A model generated the notes under the pieces. That model was not told the DNA's origin, searched no databases, and was given only the letters and a program-made list of their open reading frames with translations. The position numbers were made by a program, and so were the translations under genes. 64,000 bases of DNA from an uncultured Clostridia bacterium (GTDB lineage Bacteria; Bacillota; Clostridia; Christensenellales; Borkfalkiaceae), in the NCBI GenBank assembly GCA_947631005.1, contig CANRJR010000002.1, positions 42,511 to 106,510 on the forward strand. The letters run 5' to 3'. This document shows positions 59,426-64,000 of this stretch, piece after piece; position 1 is the first letter of the stretch; the number at the start of each line of letters is the position of its first letter.

Positions 59426-61111
59426 ATGGATTACAAAACTTATATCGCGCAACGGGTGACGGCGGAGGGCGTATCGCAGGAGGAGATCGTGGAGGCGATC
59501 GCCGTCCCGCCCGATCCCGCGCTCGGCGATTACGCCCTGCCCTGCTTCAAATTCGCCAAAATTTTACGCAGACCGCCCGCCGCCATCGCGGCGGAGCTTG
59601 CGGAACGCTATCCCACGGACGGCGTGGTATGCGAAGCGAACGCGGCGGGGGGATATCTCAATTTTCGCATCGACCGCACGGGGCTCGCCCGCGAAACGGT
59701 GCGCGCCGTGCTTTCGGAACGGGAAGAATACGGCGCGTCGGACGTCGGAAAGGGCAAGACCGTTTGCATCGACTATTCGTCCGTCAACATCGCAAAGCCC
59801 TTTCACATCGGGCATCTTTCGACGACGGTGCTCGGCGGCGCGCTCTACCGCATCTACCGTTTTCTCGGGTACACGGCGGTGGGGATCAACCATCTCGGCG
59901 ACTACGGCACGCAGTTCGGCAAGCTCATCGCCGCCTACAAGCGTTGGGGCGACCGCGAGACGGTGCAAAGGGGGGGCATCCACGCCATCAACGACCTGTA
60001 TGTGCGCTTCAACAACGAGGCGAACGAGGAGATGGAACGGGAGGCGCGCGAGTATTTCCGTCTCATCGAGAGCGGCGATAAAGAGTGCAACGAGATCTTT
60101 TCGTGGTTCAAAGAGCTCACGCTCGACTATGTAAAGGGGATCTATGAGATGCTCGACATTCGCTTCGACAGCTATGCGAGCGAGAGCTTTTACATCGACA
60201 AAATGGGACCCATTATCGATATTTTGCGGGAAAAGGGACTGCTCACCGAGAGCCAAGGCGCGCAGATCGTCGACCTCGAAGCCTACGGCATGCCGCCCTT
60301 TATCGTGTTGCGGTCGGACGGCGCGTCCCTCTACGCCACGCGCGACCTCACCGCGGCGTTCTACCGCAAGCAGACGTACGACTTCGACAAATGCCTGTAC
60401 GTCGTCGCCTATCAGCAAAATTTGCATTTCAAGCAGCTCTTCAAGGTCATCGAACTCATGGGCGAGGAATGGGCGAAAGATCTCGTGCACGTCGCGTACG
60501 GGATGGTCTCCCTCGAGGACGGCGCAATGGCGACCCGCAAGGGCAGAGTGGTCTGGTTGGAGGACGTCATCCGCCGTTGCGTGGAGAAGGCGCAGGCGGT
60601 GCTCATGGAGAAAAATCCAAATCTCCCCGACAAGGAGGAGGTCGCCAAAAAGGTCGGCGTGGGGGCGGTCATCTTCGGCGCGCTCTATAACAATAAGATC
60701 AAAGACATCGTCTTTTCGTACGACAAGGCACTCAATTTCGACGGCGAAACGAGCGTATATGTGCAATATACCTGCGCGCGCGCCAATTCCGTGCTCGAAA
60801 AAGCCCGCGCGGAGGGGATCGTTTGGTCGGGGGAGACCGTCCCGCCCTGCCCGCAGGAGTTCGAGCTTATTAAGCGCGTCGCCGACTTTCCCGAGACCGT
60901 GCTCTCGGCGGCGAGAAATTACGAGCCGAGCATCGTCGCGCGCTACCTCGTCGACGTCGCCCAGCGGTTCAACAAGTTCTATATCGACTGTAAGATCATG
61001 GCGGCGGAGGGCGACGTGCGGCTGTTCCGTCTTTCGCTCGCCGAAGCGACGCTGATCACCCTCAAAAACGGGCTCGCCCTGCTCGGGATCGGCGTGCCGG
61101 AGAAGATGTGA
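59426..61111 (+). CDS. argS: Arginyl-tRNA synthetase
   Basis: Class I synthetase that charges tRNA-Arg, 561 residues. YSSVNIAKPFHIGHLSTTVL contains the HIGH motif, and MATRKGRVVWLEDV stands for the KMSKS-like signature that ArgRS has in degenerate form. A DALR anticodon-binding domain ends the protein. The stop shares its last base with the next ATG (TGATG). Confidence 0.96.
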   Translation: MDYKTYIAQRVTAEGVSQEEIVEAIAVPPDPALGDYALPCFKFAKILRRPPAAIAAELAERYPTDGVVCEANAAGGYLNFRIDRTGLARETVRAVLSEREEYGASDVGKGKTVCIDYSSVNIAKPFHIGHLSTTVLGGALYRIYRFLGYTAVGINHLGDYGTQFGKLIAAYKRWGDRETVQRGGIHAINDLYVRFNNEANEEMEREAREYFRLIESGDKECNEIFSWFKELTLDYVKGIYEMLDIRFDSYASESFYIDKMGPIIDILREKGLLTESQGAQIVDLEAYGMPPFIVLRSDGASLYATRDLTAAFYRKQTYDFDKCLYVVAYQQNLHFKQLFKVIELMGEEWAKDLVHVAYGMVSLEDGAMATRKGRVVWLEDVIRRCVEKAQAVLMEKNPNLPDKEEVAKKVGVGAVIFGALYNNKIKDIVFSYDKALNFDGETSVYVQYTCARANSVLEKARAEGIVWSGETVPPCPQEFELIKRVADFPETVLSAARNYEPSIVARYLVDVAQRFNKFYIDCKIMAAEGDVRLFRLSLAEATLITLKNGLALLGIGVPEKM

Positions 61112-61764
61112 TGAGGGCGGTCTTTTTCGACCTCGACGGCACGTTGCTCGACACCGCGCCCGATATCCGCGCCGCGCTCAACCGTACGCTCGTCGAGTTC
61201 GGCTATCCCCCGCATACCGACGGCGAAGTGAAGAAGTTCGTCGGCAACGGCGCGCGCAAGCTCATCGAACGCGCCCTGCCCGCGGGCTGCGCCGACCTCG
61301 AAGCCGTGTACGCCCGCTTCCGCACCGTGTACGCCGCGAGCGACAACGCGCTCACCCGCCCGTTCGACGGCATAGGGGAGCTCTTGGACGACCTCAAAGG
61401 GGCGGGAGCGTCGCTCGCCGTGATCACCAACAAGCCGCAGGAGGCGACGGCGCACGTCATCGACACGTTCTTCCCCGCGCGCTTCGATTTTGTCGGCGGG
61501 GACAGCGGACTGTTCCCTTGCAAACCCGACCCGAGCTACACCCGCTATGCCGCGCTCACCCTGCGGGTCGCCCCCAAAGACTGCGTGTTCGTGGGGGACG
61601 GCGAGACGGATATCCGTACGGCGCGCCGTGCGGGAATGCGGTCTGTCGCCGCGCTCTGGGGCTACCGTTCGCGCGCCGTGTTGCGCCGCGCGGGAGCGTC
61701 CGTCTTTGCGGAGGACGTCGCCGCGCTCCGAAAAATTCTTCTTGAATTTTGCGAAAACCGTTGA
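61111..61764 (+). CDS. HAD-superfamily phosphatase (phosphoglycolate phosphatase-like)
   Basis: A 217-residue HAD hydrolase. Motif [16 protein letters not shown], motif II AVITNKP, motif III CKPDPS and motif [18 protein letters not shown] are all as in phosphoglycolate phosphatases. It begins at the ATG overlapping the argS stop (a GTG one codon earlier is possible). It may remove phosphoglycolate or another small phosphate. Confidence 0.88.
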   Translation: MRAVFFDLDGTLLDTAPDIRAALNRTLVEFGYPPHTDGEVKKFVGNGARKLIERALPAGCADLEAVYARFRTVYAASDNALTRPFDGIGELLDDLKGAGASLAVITNKPQEATAHVIDTFFPARFDFVGGDSGLFPCKPDPSYTRYAALTLRVAPKDCVFVGDGETDIRTARRAGMRSVAALWGYRSRAVLRRAGASVFAEDVAALRKILLEFCENR

Positions 61765-61789
61765 TATTCGTCGGCGTTTATGATATAAT
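61761..61789 (+). promoter_or_regulatory. Promoter of the reverse rubrerythrin gene
   Basis: TTGATA at 61761-61766, 17 bases, TATAAT at 61784-61789. ATGGAGGATATT precedes the ATG. Confidence 0.88.
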
Positions 61790-61820
61790 TCGAGCAATCA
61801 ATTTTATGGAGGATATTACT

Positions 61821-62339
61821 ATGAAAAGATGTGCCGTATGCGGCGAGATCGTCGCGGACGACGTGGAAGTCTGCCCCGTCTGCAAAGCGAAAAAATTTGT
61901 TCCCATCGAGGAGGCTACGTTTGCCTGCGAGCATCACGTCGGCGACGGAAAGGTCGAAGATCAGGAAGTGATGAACGGGCTTCGCGCCAATTTCACGGGC
62001 GAATGCTGTGAGGTCGGCATGTACCTTGCCATGGCGCGCGTCGCCGAACGCGAGGGATATCCCGAGATCGCCGAGGCATACAAGAGATATGCGTACGAGG
62101 AAGCCGAACACGCGTCGAAGTTCGCCGAACTGTTGGGCGAGGTCGTCACCGATTCCACGAAGAAAAACCTCGAACTCCGCGCCGCCGCCGAAGCGGGCGC
62201 ATGCGAGGGCAAACTGCAACTTGCAAAGCGCGCCAAGGAGCTCGGCTACGACGCCATCCACGACACCGTGCACGAAATGGCAAAGGACGAGGCGCGCCAC
62301 GGCGCAGGCTTCAAGGGATTGTTGAAGAGATACTTTTGA
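61821..62339 (+). CDS. Reverse rubrerythrin
   Basis: Peroxide/oxygen-scavenging diiron protein, 172 residues. The rubredoxin-like iron site comes first (C4-x2-C7 and C18-x2-C21), followed by the ferritin-like diiron domain ([50 protein letters not shown]). This order is the reverse of classic rubrerythrin and is known from clostridia. It is probably induced by oxygen stress. A copy of the post-gene repeat begins eight bases after its stop. Confidence 0.93.
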   Translation: MKRCAVCGEIVADDVEVCPVCKAKKFVPIEEATFACEHHVGDGKVEDQEVMNGLRANFTGECCEVGMYLAMARVAEREGYPEIAEAYKRYAYEEAEHASKFAELLGEVVTDSTKKNLELRAAAEAGACEGKLQLAKRAKELGYDAIHDTVHEMAKDEARHGAGFKGLLKRYF

Positions 62340-62346
62340 GGGAGTT

Positions 62347-62523
62347 CACACTTTTCTTTTCTGTGCGGGGCGCGTAGCTTCCCGCGCGAAAAGAAAAGTC
62401 GTGATAGAATCTAGCTCTCACTTTAATTAAAACCCGTCCTCAAAATCGCTCTGTAAGACAATAAGCCGCAGGTATGCGGCAAATTGTGTTGCGCAGCGGA
62501 AAAGCGTGGTTTTCCTCGCGCCG
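62347..62523 (+). repeat. Post-gene repeat, copy D, after the rubrerythrin gene
   Basis: The hairpin 62347-62402 is base for base that of copy A. The body continues with GTAAGACAATAAGCCGCAGG and AGCGGAAAAGCGTGGTTTTC. It starts directly behind the stop codon. Confidence 0.92.
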
Positions 62524-62540
62524 TGATTTGGGAAGCATAA

Positions 62541-63260
62541 GGGCGTTACAAAAGTGTCATGTTGAGCCAAAAACCCGTGCCGAGCAGGCACGGGTTTTTG
62601 TGCCGAAACATCCCCTTATTATAAGATTGCGGGAGATTTCTCGATTCCGCGGGCTGCGCCCGCTTTCGCTACTTCGTCGCTTCGCTCCTCGTGCCGCCCT
62701 TGGTCTACAAATAGAAGCCGCGGGCGGGGCGAAATGACATTTTAGAAGCGACGGGCGGTAGAAATGACATAATATAGAAGCCGCGGGTGGGGCGGTGGAA
62801 ATGAATTCCTAACGCCGTAAATTGGAAGCCTTAAAAGCATTCTAAATATGTCATGTTGCCCCGCCCGCAGTTTCTGATACGTTCCAAGGGCGGCACGAGC
62901 GGGCAACGCCCGCGAAGTAGCCGAGAGCCCGCGTCGAGGAGACGCGGGCTCTCGTGCCGAAACATCTCCCTTATTATAATAAGACTGCGGGAGATTTCTC
63001 GATTCCGCGGGCTTCGCCCGCTTTCGCTACTTCGTCGCTTCGCTCCTCGTGCCGCCCTTGGTCTACAAATAGAAGCCGCGGGCGGGGCGAAATGACATTT
63101 TAGAAACGACGGGGTGAAATGACATTTTAGAAGCGACGGGGCGAATGACAAAAAAAGGAACGCCGCTTCACTCGAAATGACATTTTAGAAGCTACGGGCG
63201 GTAGAAATGACATAATATAGAAGCTACGGGCGGTAGAAATGACACATTGAGAACGCCTGA
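62541..63260. repeat. Mosaic of dispersed palindromic repeats (cluster 5)
   Basis: About 720 bases with hairpins AAAAACCCGTGCC (62569-62599) and GAGAGCCCGCGTC (62923-62952), two near-identical blocks (62620-62745 and 62985-63100) with GCTACTTCGTCGCTTCGCTC and TGTAGAAGCCGC-like words, and many AAATGACA units. No gene is seen. 63261-63369 holds nothing further. Confidence 0.9.
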
Positions 63261-63369
63261 TTGCTTTGCATGCGCCATTCCTTTATGATTTACCTATGCC
63301 ATACCGCATTTTCCGACCGAAAAAATCGCAGTAGAGTTGGAAAGATGCGCTCTACCGTGAGTAGAATCC

Positions 63370-63398
63370 TTGACAACGCACATCGGTTGCGGTATAAT
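63370..63398 (+). promoter_or_regulatory. Leaderless-type promoter of the right-edge HTH gene
   Basis: TTGACA at 63370-63375, 17 bases, TATAAT at 63393-63398, six bases, ATG 63405. Confidence 0.85.
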
Positions 63399-63404
63399 AA
63401 CGGT

Positions 63405-64000
63405 ATGGAAGATCAGGACGCGCTGGCAATCGTCATCGGGAAGAACATCATGCGCCTTCGCAAGATGGCGAACATGACCCAACTCGAACTTGCCGAAAAA
63501 CTCAATTATTCGGATAAGTCGGTCTCCAAGTGGGAACAGGGGAACGGCATTCCCGACATCCGCATTCTCGTGCGGATCGCCGAATTTTTCAACGTCACGC
63601 TCGACGATCTCGTGCACGAGAGCAAGGAACAGGTGATGCCGCGCCGCACCCGCCGTATCCGCCGTCTCGTCATCATGATGTGTTCGGTGGGGCTGTGCTG
63701 GCTCGCCGCCGTCGTCTGTTTCGTGCTCATGGGGATCGTCGTGCCGAACATCGGCGAGAAGTGGCTGGCGTTCATCTACGCCGTGCCGCTTTCGGCGGTC
63801 GTCGTGCTCGTATTCTCCTGCGTGTGGGGATATCGCTGGGCGCGCATCGTATCGCTCTCCGTCCTCATATGGACGGCTCTTTTGTGCGTCTATCTCACGG
63901 TATTTTTCAGCGTGGAGAACAGCGCGAACATGTGGCTCATCTTCCTCGTCGGCATTCCCTTGCAAGTCCTCGCCGTATTCTTTTTCGTCTGGCTCAAACG
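63405..64000 (+). CDS. XRE-family HTH protein with membrane segments (partial, runs off the window)
   Basis: At least 198 residues are visible. Residues 10-70 are an XRE helix-turn-helix (MRLRKMANMTQLELAEKLNY then SDKSVSKWEQGNGIPDI). After a basic linker (RRTRRIRRL) several hydrophobic segments follow. The architecture is like the regulator at 29702. There is no ribosome-binding site: the -10 box ends six bases before the ATG. The 3' end lies outside the window. Confidence 0.85.
   Translation, partial: MEDQDALAIVIGKNIMRLRKMANMTQLELAEKLNYSDKSVSKWEQGNGIPDIRILVRIAEFFNVTLDDLVHESKEQVMPRRTRRIRRLVIMMCSVGLCWLAAVVCFVLMGIVVPNIGEKWLAFIYAVPLSAVVVLVFSCVWGYRWARIVSLSVLIWTALLCVYLTVFFSVENSANMWLIFLVGIPLQVLAVFFFVWLK

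Noticed and set aside
62569..62599. Hairpin AAAAACCCGTGCC as a dedicated terminator for the rubrerythrin gene
   Set aside because: It is over 200 bases from the stop and recurs as a block of the repeat mosaic; the copy D hairpin is closer.

Overview
The window is a GC-rich stretch of a low-complexity-wall (Firmicutes/Clostridia type) chromosome. The gene order rnc-smc-ftsY-ylxM-ffh-rpsP-khpA, the tig-clpP-clpX set, an FMN-riboswitch/RibU unit, SleB-YpeB, CotF-like coat proteins, a SpoIIA-like sigma module and a reverse rubrerythrin all point to an anaerobic, probably endospore-forming clostridium. A gut lineage near the Christensenellales is my guess from the high GC and the repeat style; it is inference only. 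Almost every vegetative promoter I could read is a clean TTGACA-N17-TATAAT type.

Layout. 1-9300: hisS-trx, FMN riboswitch + RibU, the t6A genes tsaE-tsaB with rimI, an alpha/beta hydrolase, a membrane-anchored MurF, Ddl, ObgE and YhbY. 9301-9780: a dispersed-repeat cluster. 9810-19252: a HAD phosphatase, plsX-rnc-smc-ftsY and ylxM-ffh-rpsP-khpA. 19300-30900: a CMD-cupin protein, pgi, SleB/YpeB germination proteins, two proteins of unknown function, a flippase, a LysM protein, cysK and an HTH membrane regulator. 31170-32900: a row of genes with internal deletions. 33079-38000: RqcH/NFACT, tig-clpP-clpX. 38000-38880: repeats. 38882-52760: ABC ATPase, heavy-metal exporter, HAD-IIA pair, anti-sigma/sigma module, CdaR-like regulator, S41 protease, cysteine desulfurase with divergent DUF3343, nth, coat proteins and two tiny Lys-rich ORFs. 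52840-54405: repeats and four decaying redox-type genes. 54690-57355: an AT-rich divergent pair (2TM + Nudix-like protein, and a PP2C phosphatase). 57640-58171: repeats. 58178-62339: ychF, argS, HAD, reverse rubrerythrin. 62343-63260: repeats. 63405-end: an HTH membrane protein cut by the window edge.

Three things stand out. First, at least five genes (tsaE, obgE, HAD, nth, the last HTH gene) have a promoter whose -10 box lies only 6-7 bases before the start codon, so their mRNAs should be leaderless, beside neighbours with ordinary ribosome-binding sites. Second, the AT-rich 54.7-57.4 kb island carries a divergent 2TM-Nudix-like protein and PP2C phosphatase that look acquired and could be an undescribed nucleotide-signalling or defence pair. 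Third, the genome carries modular non-coding repeats: one family sits directly after stop codons, with a conserved body and an exchangeable hairpin, and another is a mosaic of palindromic blocks. Two gene graveyards sit in the same accessory zones and preserve their lesions clearly.
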